Source: Streptomyces bacillaris | Lineage (GTDB): Bacteria; Actinomycetota; Actinomycetes; Streptomycetales; Streptomycetaceae | Assembly: GCF_003268675.1 (NCBI RefSeq) | Contig: NZ_CP029378.1 | Coordinates: forward strand, 7,688,001 to 7,752,000 | Length of the DNA stretch: 64,000 nt | Direction: 5' to 3' | Shown here: in pieces, positions 1 through 8,600 of the stretch | How the letters are laid out: each line of letters starts with the position of its first letter | How positions within the stretch are numbered: the first letter of the stretch is position 1 | Notes under the pieces: generated by a model | The model's input: the letters and a program-made list of their open reading frames with translations, nothing else | Database searches by the model: none | Told to the model about the DNA's origin: nothing | Program-made: the position numbers and the translations under genes

Positions 1-1
1 G

Positions 2-187
2 GACGACGACCTCGCCGTACCGCAGGGGCACCCCCGCTCCGCCACCCGGCCGCTGGTCATGAGCAGCGCCGGGAAGTGGCTCGTGGTGCTCTTCCTGGTG
101 CTCGGCCTCCTGGGCAACATCACCACCTCGGTCACCACCACGACCTCGGACTCCGACGACACCACGCGGCTCTCCGGCACCCCCTGA
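2..187 (+). CDS. C-terminal end of a membrane protein (5' end outside window)
   Basis: The open frame enters from the left edge and stops with TGA at 185-187. The 61 visible residues hold one strongly hydrophobic stretch (GKWLVVLFLVLGLLGNI), probably a final transmembrane helix, then a Thr/Ser/Asp-rich tail. The family cannot be decided from this fragment. Codon use is typical of the window, so it is very likely the end of a real gene rather than a chance frame. Confidence 0.6.
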   Translation, partial: DDDLAVPQGHPRSATRPLVMSSAGKWLVVLFLVLGLLGNITTSVTTTTSDSDDTTRLSGTP

Positions 188-271
188 GACACCCCCCCGG
201 CGTCTGCATCCGCATACCCGAACTGGCCGATATGGCGAGGTAGATGGGTTGAAATAGTGGGTGCGGGTCAC

Positions 272-985
272 ATGCAGTCCATGACGTCCAGCGACGCACC
301 CACGGATACCGCCGCGCAGAGCGGGAAGAAGCCCACGCGCCGTCCCTGGCGGGGCCTGCTGAAGGTCGTCGGCATCGGCGCGGCCGTCCTGGCCCTGCTG
401 TTCGCCGGTGGTCGGCTCAGCCTGCTGCCCAGCCTGGACGGCCTCTTCGGGGAGCGGACCCACGACCGGTCCGGCCCCGCGGTCCTGAAGTCGATCCAGG
501 ACATGAGCGCGTACGAGGCGGCCTCGGGCAACTTCCAGGTCGTCGTCGACCTGGAGAAGGACGCCAGGTTCCTGCCCGACGCCGTACGCGGCACCCGCAC
601 CCTGTTCGTCGGCGCGGGCACGGTCGGCGCCTCCGTCGACCTGGGCAAGGTGACCGAGGACAGCGTGGTCATCGACGAGGACCGGACGACCGCCGAGATC
701 CGGCTGCCGCACGCGGTGCTGGGCAAGCCGGCCCTGGACCCGGACCGCTCCTACGCCGTGTCGAAGCAGCGCGGACTCCTCGACCGGCTCGGTGACTTCT
801 TCTCCGACAACCCGAGCAGCGAGCAGGCGGTCAACCAACTCGCCGTCCGGCACATCGGCGAGGCCGCGAAGGAGAGCGGACTGACCGCCCGCGCCGAGAA
901 GAACACCGCGGAGATGCTGAAGGGGCTGCTCGGCTCCCTCGGCTTCGAACGCGTCACCGTCCGCTACGGCGACGACCAGGGCTGA
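272..985 (+). CDS. DUF4230 domain protein, membrane anchored
   Basis: About 237 residues. A basic N-terminal segment is followed by one transmembrane helix (GLLKVVGIGAAVLALLFAGG) and an outside domain containing the motifs LKSIQDMSAYEAASGNFQVVVDLE and a C-terminal GLLGSLGFERVTVRY. These match the DUF4230 family as I know it, whose biochemical role is unknown. The start is uncertain: GTG 257, ATG 272 and ATG 281 are in frame and none has a strong Shine-Dalgarno sequence. It stands alone, about 300 bp ahead of the LPMO gene. Confidence 0.75.
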   Translation: MQSMTSSDAPTDTAAQSGKKPTRRPWRGLLKVVGIGAAVLALLFAGGRLSLLPSLDGLFGERTHDRSGPAVLKSIQDMSAYEAASGNFQVVVDLEKDARFLPDAVRGTRTLFVGAGTVGASVDLGKVTEDSVVIDEDRTTAEIRLPHAVLGKPALDPDRSYAVSKQRGLLDRLGDFFSDNPSSEQAVNQLAVRHIGEAAKESGLTARAEKNTAEMLKGLLGSLGFERVTVRYGDDQG

Positions 986-1089
986 TGGCGTCCCGGCGCC
1001 GGGCGCGGTGACCCTTCGTCGCGGCCCGCGCCCGGGTCCGTACCCCTTCCGCCGCCACTTGTACCCCTCGCCCCACCGCAACTGCTCCC

Positions 1090-1127
1090 TTGACGCGTAC
1101 GCGACGGAGAGTATGGTCTAGGCCAAG
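1090..1127 (+). promoter_or_regulatory. Promoter with DasR-like (dre) operator ahead of the LPMO gene
   Basis: A sigma-70-like promoter is visible: TTGACG at 1090-1095 and TATGGT at 1112-1117, 16 bp apart. The -10 is overlapped by TATGGTCTAGGCCAAG (1112-1127), which matches 11 of 16 positions of the dre consensus ACTGGTCTAGACCACT bound by DasR, the N-acetylglucosamine-responsive GntR repressor that controls chitinolytic genes in Streptomyces. The position fits repression released by amino-sugar phosphates. Confidence 0.7.
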
Positions 1128-1282
1128 TGCAAGGCCTTTCCGGCACCGGTCATCCGGCCTGTCCGGCAAGGGACTTGCGGCCCTTCGCGCCTCGTAGGCC
1201 CCACACTCGCGAGGCCTCGCCGCCGAAGCCGGGTCCCCCACGGCCCGCCACCGCGCGGTGCGGTCTCAAGTGAAGGAGAAGC

Positions 1283-1798
1283 ATGCACACGAAGAGGAAG
1301 ACCGCACTCGCCGTCGGCGCCGTTCTCGCCCCGGTCCTCGCCCTGAGCCTCCCGGCGACCTCCGCCAACGCCCACGGCTACATCTCCAACCCGCCCAGCA
1401 GGCAGGCCCAGTGCGCCGCCGGCACGGTCAGCTGCGGCTCGATCAGCTACGAACCGCAGAGCGTCGAGGGTCCCAAGGGGCTCACCAGCTGCAGCGGCGG
1501 GAACAGCGGCTTCGCCGAACTGGACGACGACTCCAAGGGCTGGGCGGTCACCCCGGTGAACCGCTCGCAGCAGTTCGAGTGGCGGCTCACCGCCCGGCAC
1601 GCTACCAGCACCTGGCAGTACTTCGTCGGCGGCGAGAAGATCGCCGAGTTCGACGACGGCGGCGCGCAGCCCGGCGCGACCGTCACCCACCAGGTCGACT
1701 TCGGCGACAAGACCGGTCAGCAGAAGGTCCTGGCCGTCTGGAACATCGCCGACACCTCGAACGCCTTCTACGCCTGCATCGACGTCAACGTCGGCTAG
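1283..1798 (+). CDS. Secreted AA10 lytic polysaccharide monooxygenase (chitin-active type)
   Basis: 171 residues with a Sec signal peptide cut after Ala30 (SANA|HGY), exposing His31 as the mature N-terminus. His31 and His106 (TARHATS) form the copper histidine brace, and Phe162 in the IADTSNAFY motif is the usual axial residue. There is no extra binding domain, so it belongs to the compact AA10 type (about 140 mature residues) that oxidatively cleaves crystalline chitin. The start is fixed by GAAGGAG just upstream. The dre box in its promoter supports a role in chitin use. Confidence 0.92.
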   Translation: MHTKRKTALAVGAVLAPVLALSLPATSANAHGYISNPPSRQAQCAAGTVSCGSISYEPQSVEGPKGLTSCSGGNSGFAELDDDSKGWAVTPVNRSQQFEWRLTARHATSTWQYFVGGEKIAEFDDGGAQPGATVTHQVDFGDKTGQQKVLAVWNIADTSNAFYACIDVNVG

Positions 1799-1820
1799 CC
1801 GCAGGCTCTGCCGTCCCCAT

Positions 1821-1861
1821 CGCGCCCCGGCCGGGCCCGTGCTCCACCCGGCCGGGGCGCG
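1821..1861 (+). terminator. Hairpin terminator after the LPMO gene
   Basis: Perfect 15-bp GC stem (1821-1835 with 1847-1861) and an 11-nt loop, starting 23 nt after the LPMO stop. There is no U-tract, as is usual for Streptomyces terminators. Confidence 0.65.
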
Positions 1862-2000
1862 ACCGCGTCACGAGGCGGACCGTGGTGAGGGGCCGCGCGA
1901 CGTGGCCGGAAAACGGCATGGCGCGGAAGCTCCCGGTAGCAGAACGGTTACCCTTCGTCAGCTGTCTGATTGATCATCAGTGCTTCGAGGGGATTCCCGA

Positions 2001-2672
2001 ATGAACCGCATCCGTACCGTACTTGCCGCGCTCGGCATCACCGCCGGACTGATCACCGCGCCCGCCGCGAACGCCGCCCCGCAGCCCGACGCCACCGTGG
2101 CCGCCGCCGAGCGGCACGCCCCCTGCACCGGCGAGTACCGGGGCGATGCCCGGCTCGGCCCGAAGTGGCTGCCGAACAACCGGCTGGCCCCGGTCGGCCC
2201 CCTCCTCAAGGGCTACCAGCGCACCGGCGACCTCTCCCCGCAGGCCTTTCTCAAGAAGTACTGGGAGGGGCCCGCGGACACCGGAAGCTGGAAGTACCCG
2301 CCCAACGACGGCTTCGCCGAGGTCAACGGCGAGATCGACAAGGAGCCCGCCAAGCTCCGCACCGGCCAGCGCCTGGACCGCTTCGGCTCCGAGTACGGCG
2401 GCTACCTGGCCCCCGCAGGCGACGCCTACGCCGAGCGCGCGCTGCCCCCGCAGAACCTCAACACCCGGGAAGCGGCCACCCCCTGCGACTACCGCGTCTA
2501 CAAGGTGGCCAAGCCCTTCTGGGTCTGGCAGGGCAGCATCGCCCCGTGGTTCGAGCAGCCCGGCGGCGGCCAGCAGATCAAGCTCGACGCCGTCTTCCTG
2601 AACCCGGGCGAGGGCGAGCGGCTGAATGTGAAGTGGCTGCTGGACAACGGCTACCTCACCCCGGCCGCGTAA
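2001..2672 (+). CDS. Secreted TNT-domain NAD+ glycohydrolase (toxin-like)
   Basis: 223 residues. Signal peptide 1-25 (cut near ANA|APQ), a linker, then a TNT domain at about 97-215. Visible TNT hallmarks are RLDRFGSEYGGYLAP (124-138), YAERALPP (143-150) and SIAPWFEQPGGGQQ (179-192). Gln192 sits where the catalytic Gln of the Mycobacterium tuberculosis necrotizing toxin lies, and the conserved Arg residues (127, 146) are present. The family hydrolyses NAD+. This form is short and has no delivery domain, so it is probably simply exported. The start is chosen at ATG 2001 with GAGGGGA upstream, not the in-frame 1980 codon. A 77-residue gene follows after 6 bp. Confidence 0.88.
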   Translation: MNRIRTVLAALGITAGLITAPAANAAPQPDATVAAAERHAPCTGEYRGDARLGPKWLPNNRLAPVGPLLKGYQRTGDLSPQAFLKKYWEGPADTGSWKYPPNDGFAEVNGEIDKEPAKLRTGQRLDRFGSEYGGYLAPAGDAYAERALPPQNLNTREAATPCDYRVYKVAKPFWVWQGSIAPWFEQPGGGQQIKLDAVFLNPGEGERLNVKWLLDNGYLTPAA

Positions 2673-2678
2673 CCTCCC

Positions 2679-2912
2679 GTGGACCGTCAGGCGCTGCACG
2701 CCGCACTCGTGGAGGCCAGGATCCCCGGTGGCTACTACCGGATCGAAGGCGTCCACGAGCCCGTCCCCACCCCGCCCGACTTCCTTTTCGTGCGCCGGGC
2801 GGCCGGCGGAGGATGGGAGACCGGCGCGTACGAACGCGGCCGGGACGAGATCCTGGCCCGCCACCCGGACGAGCCCACCGCCTGCGCCCACCTGCTGCGG
2901 CTGCTCGTCTGA
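2679..2912 (+). CDS. Small cytoplasmic protein, candidate immunity factor for the TNT toxin
   Basis: 77 residues from GTG 2679, only 6 bp after the TNT stop, so very probably co-transcribed. No signal peptide or membrane segment. The sequence (IPGGYYRIEGVHEPVPTPP, then GGWETGAYERGRDEILARHP and ACAHLLRLL) looks like a small alpha/beta fold. I recognise this pattern as common directly behind TNT genes, but I cannot name a family. A role in neutralising pre-secretory NADase is inferred from position, size and predicted cytoplasmic location. Confidence 0.65.
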   Translation: MDRQALHAALVEARIPGGYYRIEGVHEPVPTPPDFLFVRRAAGGGWETGAYERGRDEILARHPDEPTACAHLLRLLV

Positions 2913-2950
2913 CCGTCCGCCCGGGGCCGCCCGCCGCGCCGGCCCCGGCA

Positions 2951-2975
2951 GCGGCCCCTCAGCAGGAGGGGCCGC
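2951..2975 (+). terminator. Hairpin terminator after the TNT pair
   Basis: GCGGCCCCTC and GAGGGGCCGC form a perfect 10-bp stem around a 5-nt loop, 38 nt after the stop of the small partner gene. Confidence 0.55.
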
Positions 2976-3100
2976 GGGTCGCCGCGACGGCCCGGAGAAG
3001 ATCCCGTACGCGAGTGAGGTCGACTCCCGGAACCCCGTTGCGCGGGCGTGCGTGTGTGTCGGAGCCCGGTTCGCGTCGGACAGGGGGCGAAGGTGAGGGG

Positions 3101-3613
3101 ATGAACAGTGCGAACATGTTGGCCGAGGCGTTCGAGCGGGTCAGGGAAGCGGTCCACGGGGCGGCCGGAGGACTCGGCGCCGACGACCTCAACGCCCGCC
3201 CCGACGGGGACGCGAACTCGATCTCCTGGCTGATCTGGCACCTCACCCGGGTCCAGGACGACCACATCGCGGACGCCGCGGGCACCGGCCAGGTCTGGCT
3301 GACCAAGGGCTGGGCCGACCGCTTCGGGCTCCCGTTCGACGAGACGGCGACGGGATACGGCCACAGCGGCGACGAGGTCGCCGCCGTCCAGGTGGACTCC
3401 GCCGACCTCCTCCTCGGCTACTACGACGCCGTCCACGAACAGACCCTCGCCTTCGTCCGCGGACTGGACGGCCGCGGCCTCGACCGGATCGTCGACGAGG
3501 CCTGGTCACCTCCGGTCACCCTGGGCGTCCGGCTGATCAGCGTCATCGCCGAGGACCTCCAGCATGCGGGCCAGGCCGCATATGTCCGCGGCCTGCGGGA
3601 ACGTCACCAGTAG
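3101..3613 (+). CDS. DinB-superfamily protein (DUF664-like)
   Basis: 170 residues forming a predicted four-helix bundle. His residues in SWLIWHLTRVQDDH (about residues 42-55) and in the late EDLQHAGQAAYVRG segment match the metal-binding triad of DinB/DUF664 proteins, many of which are mycothiol-dependent transferases in actinobacteria. ATG 3101 is chosen because GGTGAGGGG precedes it and the bundle begins right after. The substrate is unknown. Confidence 0.8.
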   Translation: MNSANMLAEAFERVREAVHGAAGGLGADDLNARPDGDANSISWLIWHLTRVQDDHIADAAGTGQVWLTKGWADRFGLPFDETATGYGHSGDEVAAVQVDSADLLLGYYDAVHEQTLAFVRGLDGRGLDRIVDEAWSPPVTLGVRLISVIAEDLQHAGQAAYVRGLRERHQ

Positions 3614-3722
3614 AGGGCGGCGGACCAACCGCTTCCGCACCCCGTGCACCTGCCGGACGGCGGTGCCATACTCGAAAGCAGTCCGCCGCAGAGGCTTGTC
3701 ATCGTCCGAAAGGCGACACGTC

Positions 3723-4034
3723 ATGAGCTGGGCATCGTGGACGACCAGCGGTGTCTTCGCGGGAACAGGCGGAGTCCGCACCGAAGAAGCAGGCATCCTG
3801 AGCGGCGACCTCACGGTGCACACGACGTGGTCCGACGGCCAGGCGTCGGTCGCCGTGCAGTACAGCGGGTCATCGGACTGGTTCACCCTGGCGGGCAGCC
3901 CCGTGCCGTGCCCCTCCGAGGAGGAGAGCCGGGCGTTCCACCAGAGCGTGGTCGAGGCCGTGCGCGCCGGAGCCGGAGCCACGGTCCCGCCCGACGGCAC
4001 CGCCCCCGCCGCGCCACCCGCTCCCGCCTCCTAG
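3723..4034 (+). CDS. Conserved small hypothetical protein
   Basis: 103 residues from ATG 3723 with AAAGGCGA upstream. Starts MSWASWTTSG and contains a beta-rich core (GDLTVHTTWSDGQASVAVQYSG) followed by an Ala/Pro-rich tail. No signal peptide or membrane helix. I know similar short proteins only as Streptomyces hypotheticals. Coding bias is clear, which makes the gene itself more certain than its function. Confidence 0.6.
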   Translation: MSWASWTTSGVFAGTGGVRTEEAGILSGDLTVHTTWSDGQASVAVQYSGSSDWFTLAGSPVPCPSEEESRAFHQSVVEAVRAGAGATVPPDGTAPAAPPAPAS

Positions 4035-4157
4035 CGCCTGACGGGCCCCCGCGCACGGAGCCGCGACACACCGTGCCCGCAGCGCCCCATAGAGTGGCCC
4101 GACAAGATCCGTTCCCCACCGGGGCGGGTACGCGGGACACGGGGCGAGGAGCGGCAG

Positions 4158-4868
4158 ATGGCGCGTGCGGGCGGGCGGCGGACGAGGACGCGGAAACACC
4201 GGCCGTTCTGGGTGGAGCTTCCGCTCCTCGTCGGGATCGCCCTGATCCTGGCCCTGCTCATCAAGACCTTTCTCGTCCAGGCCTTCTCCATCCCGTCGGA
4301 CTCCATGCAGAACACCCTGCAGCAGGGCGACCGGGTCCTCGTCGACAAGCTGACCCCGTGGTTCGGCTCCGAGCCGGAACGGGGCGAGGTGATCGTCTTC
4401 CACGACCCGGACGGCTGGCTGGACGACGTGGCCGTCGACCCGCCCAACGCCTTCCAGGAGGCGCTGAGCTTCATCGGCCTGATGCCGTCGGCCGAGGAGA
4501 AGGACCTCATCAAGCGGGTGATCGGCGTCGGCGGCGACACCGTGGAGTGCGCGGGCGACGGACCGGTGAAGGTCAACGGCAAGGCCCTGGACGAGCCCTA
4601 TGTGTTCCCCGGCAACACTCCGTGCAGCAACGACCCCAAGGGCACCTTCAAGGTGACCGTCCCGCCCGGCAAGCTCTGGGTGATGGGCGACCACCGGCAG
4701 GCCTCGTCGGACTCCCGCTACAACACCGACGACCGCAACAAGGGCATGGTCCCGGTCGACGAGGTCGTCGGCCGCGCCGTCGTCGTCGCCTGGCCGGTCG
4801 GCCGCTGGTCCACCCTCCCGATCCCCGACACCTTCAAGTCGGTCCCCGCCGCCTCCACGGCGAACTGA
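4158..4868 (+). CDS. lepB: Type I signal peptidase
   Basis: 236 residues, S26 family. One N-terminal transmembrane helix (PLLVGIALILALLIKTFLV, about 22-40), then box B IPSDSM with catalytic Ser49, and KRVIGVGGD with general base Lys119. The late MGDHRQASSDSR motif (box E) is present. It cleaves Sec and Tat signal peptides on the outer face of the membrane, so it serves the secreted proteins found throughout this window. GAGGAG fixes the start. Streptomyces usually has several paralogues; this one is not in a multi-sip cluster here. Confidence 0.93.
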   Translation: MARAGGRRTRTRKHRPFWVELPLLVGIALILALLIKTFLVQAFSIPSDSMQNTLQQGDRVLVDKLTPWFGSEPERGEVIVFHDPDGWLDDVAVDPPNAFQEALSFIGLMPSAEEKDLIKRVIGVGGDTVECAGDGPVKVNGKALDEPYVFPGNTPCSNDPKGTFKVTVPPGKLWVMGDHRQASSDSRYNTDDRNKGMVPVDEVVGRAVVVAWPVGRWSTLPIPDTFKSVPAASTAN

Positions 4869-4887
4869 CGGGAGCGGCGGCCCGTGG

Positions 4888-5346
4888 CTATCCGGCTCGG
4901 CGCCAACCGGCCCGGCGGCCGGTGAACCTGCGGACGTACCGCCGCTGCCAGGGGGTCTCCACCGCCCGGGGGTGGTATCCGCTCCGGACGAACGCCACCG
5001 CTTCCCCGGCCGGCACTCCGTCCAGCACCGCGAGGCAGGCCAGCGCCGTCCCGGTCCGCCCCATCCCGCCCCCGCAGGCGACCTCGACCCGCTCGTTCGG
5101 GGCCCGCCGCCACACCTCCTCCAGCACGTCCCCGGCCTCGTCCGGGTCGGCCGGAAGCCGGAAGTCCGGCCAGCGCAGCCACCGCGACTCCCACCGGACC
5201 GGGGGAGGCGTACGCCCCAGCAGATGGACGGCGAACTCCGGCTCCAGGCCCCCGGGCAGGGGGTTGCGCAGCCCCCGGCCGCGTATCAGACGTCCGGAGG
5301 GCAGCGTCAGGACGGCCTGATCGGCCGGGTTCCAGCTCTCGGTCAT
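4888..5346 (-). CDS. Protein-tyrosine-phosphatase-like protein
   Basis: 152 residues, cytoplasmic. Contains the CX5R active-site loop CGGGMGRTGTA (Cys91 to Arg97) of dual-specificity and tyrosine phosphatases, with Asp61 in WPDFRLP at the place of the WPD-loop acid. It ends 20 bp from the signal peptidase stop, in convergent orientation. The substrate is unknown; the small size and missing extra domains suggest a DSP-like enzyme. Confidence 0.8.
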   Translation of the reverse strand: MTESWNPADQAVLTLPSGRLIRGRGLRNPLPGGLEPEFAVHLLGRTPPPVRWESRWLRWPDFRLPADPDEAGDVLEEVWRRAPNERVEVACGGGMGRTGTALACLAVLDGVPAGEAVAFVRSGYHPRAVETPWQRRYVRRFTGRRAGWRRAG

Positions 5347-5378
5347 GCCCTCAACCTAGCGGCAGGCGCGGAGGCGGA

Positions 5379-5427
5379 ACGCCGGAACGGGACGGATGAC
5401 CAGCGGTCATCCGTCCCGTTCCGGCGT
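5379..5427 (-). terminator. Strong terminator of the fructose operon
   Basis: Arms 5379-5401 and 5405-5427 form a perfect 23-bp stem with an AGC loop, 24 nt beyond the fruA stop. It is the longest perfect stem found in this window. Confidence 0.8.
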
Positions 5428-5450
5428 CCAGGGGAGAGCGTGCGAGGCCG

Positions 5451-7499
5451 TCAGGCGGTGGCGCTCACCCGCGCCTCGGGCGCCGTCGCCGCACCCTCCC
5501 CGGCCGGGACCGCCGCCGTGCGCCGGGCGCCCTTGAGGAGGACGACCAGCGCGGTCGCGACCAGGGTGCCCGCGGCGATCGCCAGCAGGTAGAGGAACGG
5601 TTCACCGATCAGCGGCACCACGAAGATCCCGCCGTGCGGAGCGCGCAGCGTGCACCCGAAGGCCATCGAGAGCGCACCGGTGACCGCGCCGCCCGCCATC
5701 ACCGACGGGATCACCCGCAGCGGATCGGCGGCGGCGAACGGAATCGCGCCCTCCGTGATGAACGAGGCACCCAGCACCCAGGCCGCCCGGCCGTTCTCCC
5801 GCTCGGTCTTGGTGAACAGCTTCTTCCGTACGGTGGTGGCGAGGGCCAGCGCCAGCGGCGGGACCATCCCGGCCGCCATGACCGCCGCCATCACCTTGAG
5901 GCTGCCGTCGGTCGGATCGGCCAGACCGCCGACCGCGAACGCGTACGCCACCTTGTTCAGCGGGCCGCCCATGTCGAAGCACATCATCAGCCCGAGGACG
6001 ACACCCAGGATCACCGCGTTGGAGCCCGACAGACCGTTCAGCCAGTCCGTGAGCGCGCCCTGCAGGGCCGCGATCGGCTTGCCGACCACGATGAACATCA
6101 GGAACCCGACCACCGCCGAGGCGATCAGCGGAATCACCAGCACCGGCATGATCCCGCGCAGGGTGGGATGGACCGGGACCCGCTGGATGGCCATCACCAC
6201 CGCACCGGCCAGCAGACCGGCGACCAGACCGCCGAGGAACCCCGCCTCCACGGTGAGCGCGATCGCTCCGCCGACGAAGCCGGGCACCAGCGCGGGCCGG
6301 TCCGCCATCCCGTACGCGATGTACCCGGCCAGCACCGGCACCAGGAAGCCGAAGGCGGCGGAGCCGATCTGGTTGAGGAGCGCGGCCCAGCTGTCCGCCT
6401 GGCCCCAGACGAAGTGGTCGGCCACGGACTTGGCGTCCGCGATCTCGTAGCCGCCGATGGCGAACGACAGGGCGATCAGCAGCCCGCCCGCCGCGACGAA
6501 CGGCACCATGTAACTCACGCCGGACATGAGATACGTACGCAGCCGGACCCCGAAGTGAGCGCCGTCCGCACCCGATCCGCCCCCGTCACCGGCCTCCGGC
6601 CCGTCCCCGCCCTCCGGTACGGCGGAGATCTCCCCGCGCTCCGCCTTGCGACGGGCCTCGGCGATCAGCTCGGCGGGACGGTTGATGCCCGCCTTGACCC
6701 CGACGTCCACCAGCGGCTTGCCCCGGAACCGGGCCTTCTCCCGCACCTCGACGTCGTGCGCCCAGATGACCGCGTCGGCGGCGGCGATGACGGCCGGGTC
6801 CAGCTTGCTGAAGCCGGCCGACCCCTGGGTCTCCACCGTCACCTCGACCCCTTCGGCACGGCCCGCCGCCGTCAGGGACTCGGCGGCCATGTAGGTGTGC
6901 GCGATGCCGGTGGGGCAGGAGGTGACGGCGACGATACGGAAGGGCGCGCCGTCGCCGTCGTCCGCGGGGGAGGCGGCCCGCTCCGGTGCCCCGGCCTCGG
7001 GCGCCTTGCCCTCCGGCACATCGGCGGCCTCCGGCGCTGCCTCGGTCTCCGGTGCCGGTTCCTCGCCACGGATCAGTGCGGCGACCGTGCCCGGGTCGTC
7101 CCCGGCGCGCAGGGCGGCGGTGAACTCGGGGTCCATCAGCCTGCGGGCCAGCCCCGACAGGATCGTCAGATGGTCGTCGTCCGCCCCGGCGGGCGCGGCG
7201 ATGAGGAAGATCAGGTCCGCCGGGCCGTCGGCCGCGCCGAAGTCGATGCCCCGGGCGCTGCGCCCGAAGGCCAGGGTCGGGGCGCTCACATGCTCGCTCC
7301 GGCAGTGCGGAATGCCGATCCCGCCGTCGAGGCCCGTCGGCATCTGGGCCTCGCGGGCGGCGACATCGGCCAGGAAGCCGTCGAGATCGGTGACGCGGTG
7401 GGCGGCCACCATCCGCTCGGCGAGCGACCTCGCGGCGGCGTCCTTCGTTGCGGCGGACAGATCGAGGTCGACCAGTTCCGCGGTGATCAGCTCACTCAT
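5451..7499 (-). CDS. fruA: PTS fructose transporter, fused EIIABC
   Basis: 682 residues. Domain order: EIIA with His65 (GIPHCRSEH) as phosphorylation site, an Ala/Glu/Pro linker, EIIB with Cys195 (TSCPTGIAHTYMAAE), then the multi-spanning EIIC from about residue 315. It imports fructose and releases fructose-1-phosphate. Third gene of fruR-fruK-fruA, 153 bp after fruK, and the operon ends at a strong hairpin. The gap to fruK is larger than usual but holds no obvious promoter. Confidence 0.95.
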   Translation of the reverse strand: MSELITAELVDLDLSAATKDAAARSLAERMVAAHRVTDLDGFLADVAAREAQMPTGLDGGIGIPHCRSEHVSAPTLAFGRSARGIDFGAADGPADLIFLIAAPAGADDDHLTILSGLARRLMDPEFTAALRAGDDPGTVAALIRGEEPAPETEAAPEAADVPEGKAPEAGAPERAASPADDGDGAPFRIVAVTSCPTGIAHTYMAAESLTAAGRAEGVEVTVETQGSAGFSKLDPAVIAAADAVIWAHDVEVREKARFRGKPLVDVGVKAGINRPAELIAEARRKAERGEISAVPEGGDGPEAGDGGGSGADGAHFGVRLRTYLMSGVSYMVPFVAAGGLLIALSFAIGGYEIADAKSVADHFVWGQADSWAALLNQIGSAAFGFLVPVLAGYIAYGMADRPALVPGFVGGAIALTVEAGFLGGLVAGLLAGAVVMAIQRVPVHPTLRGIMPVLVIPLIASAVVGFLMFIVVGKPIAALQGALTDWLNGLSGSNAVILGVVLGLMMCFDMGGPLNKVAYAFAVGGLADPTDGSLKVMAAVMAAGMVPPLALALATTVRKKLFTKTERENGRAAWVLGASFITEGAIPFAAADPLRVIPSVMAGGAVTGALSMAFGCTLRAPHGGIFVVPLIGEPFLYLLAIAAGTLVATALVVLLKGARRTAAVPAGEGAATAPEARVSATA

Positions 7500-7652
7500 C
7501 GCGGTGCTCCTTGCTCGGGGACCGCCCTGCGGCGGCTCGGGGGACGTGGGGCGGCGGGCTCGTCGGGGCGGGCCCCGGGGGAGGGGTGGCGGTCATGGGG
7601 GTCGGGCGACGGCGGGTGTGGGGCGGGCCGTGGGGTGCCCAGGGCGCGGCGG

Positions 7653-8600
7653 TCACGGGACGGGCTCCGTCAGCGGGCGGTCCAGGGGCACATCGGCGCT
7701 CGACGTGACCGCCGACAGATCGAGATCGGCTGGGGTGGGCATCAGGCTCCCCGCCAGCTGCACCGCCGCCGCCCCGTGGGCGACGGCCGATGCGAGCGCG
7801 CGCGGACCCTGCCCGCCCGCCGTCAGGAAGCCGGCGAGGGAGGCGTCCCCGGCGCCGACATTGCTGCGTACGGTGGCCACGCGGGCGGTCGCGAAGTACG
7901 CCCCCGACGCCTCCACCAGCAGCTGGCCGTCGGCCCCCAGGCTGGCCAGCACCGCCCCGGCCCCGCGCTCGCGCAGCTCCTCGGCGGCCTTGAGCGCGTC
8001 GCCCACCGTGGCCAGTGGGCGGCCGACGGCCTCGGCCAGCTCCTGGGCGTTGGGCTTGATCACATCGGGTGCCTCCCGCAGCGCGGCGGTGAGCGCCGCA
8101 CCGGAGGTGTCCAGCGCGATCCGGGCCCCGGCCCGGTGGCTCCGGGCGACCAGCTCCGCATACCACTGCGGCGGCAGTCCGCGCGGCAGGCTTCCGCAGC
8201 AGGCGATCCAGTCGGCGGCGGCGGAGCGGGTCCGCACGGCCTCCAGGACGTCCTCGGCCTCGGTGGCGCTCAGCTCGGGACCGGCCGCGTTGATCTTGGT
8301 GAGGGTGGCATCGGGCTCGACGAGCGTGACGTTGATCCGGGTGCTGCCGGTGACCGGCACCCCGGCGGCCTCGATGCCGTGCTCCCCGAGCAGCCGGGCC
8401 AGCAGGTCGCCCTCCGGGCCGCCCATGGGGGCGACGGCGACCGTGCGGTGGCCGGCCGCCGCGACCGCGCGGGAGACGTTGATGCCCTTGCCGCCCGGGT
8501 CGACGCGGTCCGCCGTGGCCCGCAGGACGGTGCCGCGGACCAGGCCGGGCAACTCGTAGGTGCGGTCCAGGCTGGGGTTGGGGGTGACGGTGAGGATCAT
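7653..8600 (-). CDS. fruK: 1-phosphofructokinase
   Basis: 315 residues of the PfkB sugar-kinase fold. Shows the early NPSLDRTYELPG motif, PGGKGINVSRA, and the late NVGAGDASLAGFL motif with catalytic Asp. It phosphorylates fructose-1-phosphate from FruA to fructose-1,6-bisphosphate. The ATG overlaps the fruR stop by 3 bp, indicating translational coupling. Confidence 0.94.
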   Translation of the reverse strand: MILTVTPNPSLDRTYELPGLVRGTVLRATADRVDPGGKGINVSRAVAAAGHRTVAVAPMGGPEGDLLARLLGEHGIEAAGVPVTGSTRINVTLVEPDATLTKINAAGPELSATEAEDVLEAVRTRSAAADWIACCGSLPRGLPPQWYAELVARSHRAGARIALDTSGAALTAALREAPDVIKPNAQELAEAVGRPLATVGDALKAAEELRERGAGAVLASLGADGQLLVEASGAYFATARVATVRSNVGAGDASLAGFLTAGGQGPRALASAVAHGAAAVQLAGSLMPTPADLDLSAVTSSADVPLDRPLTEPVP

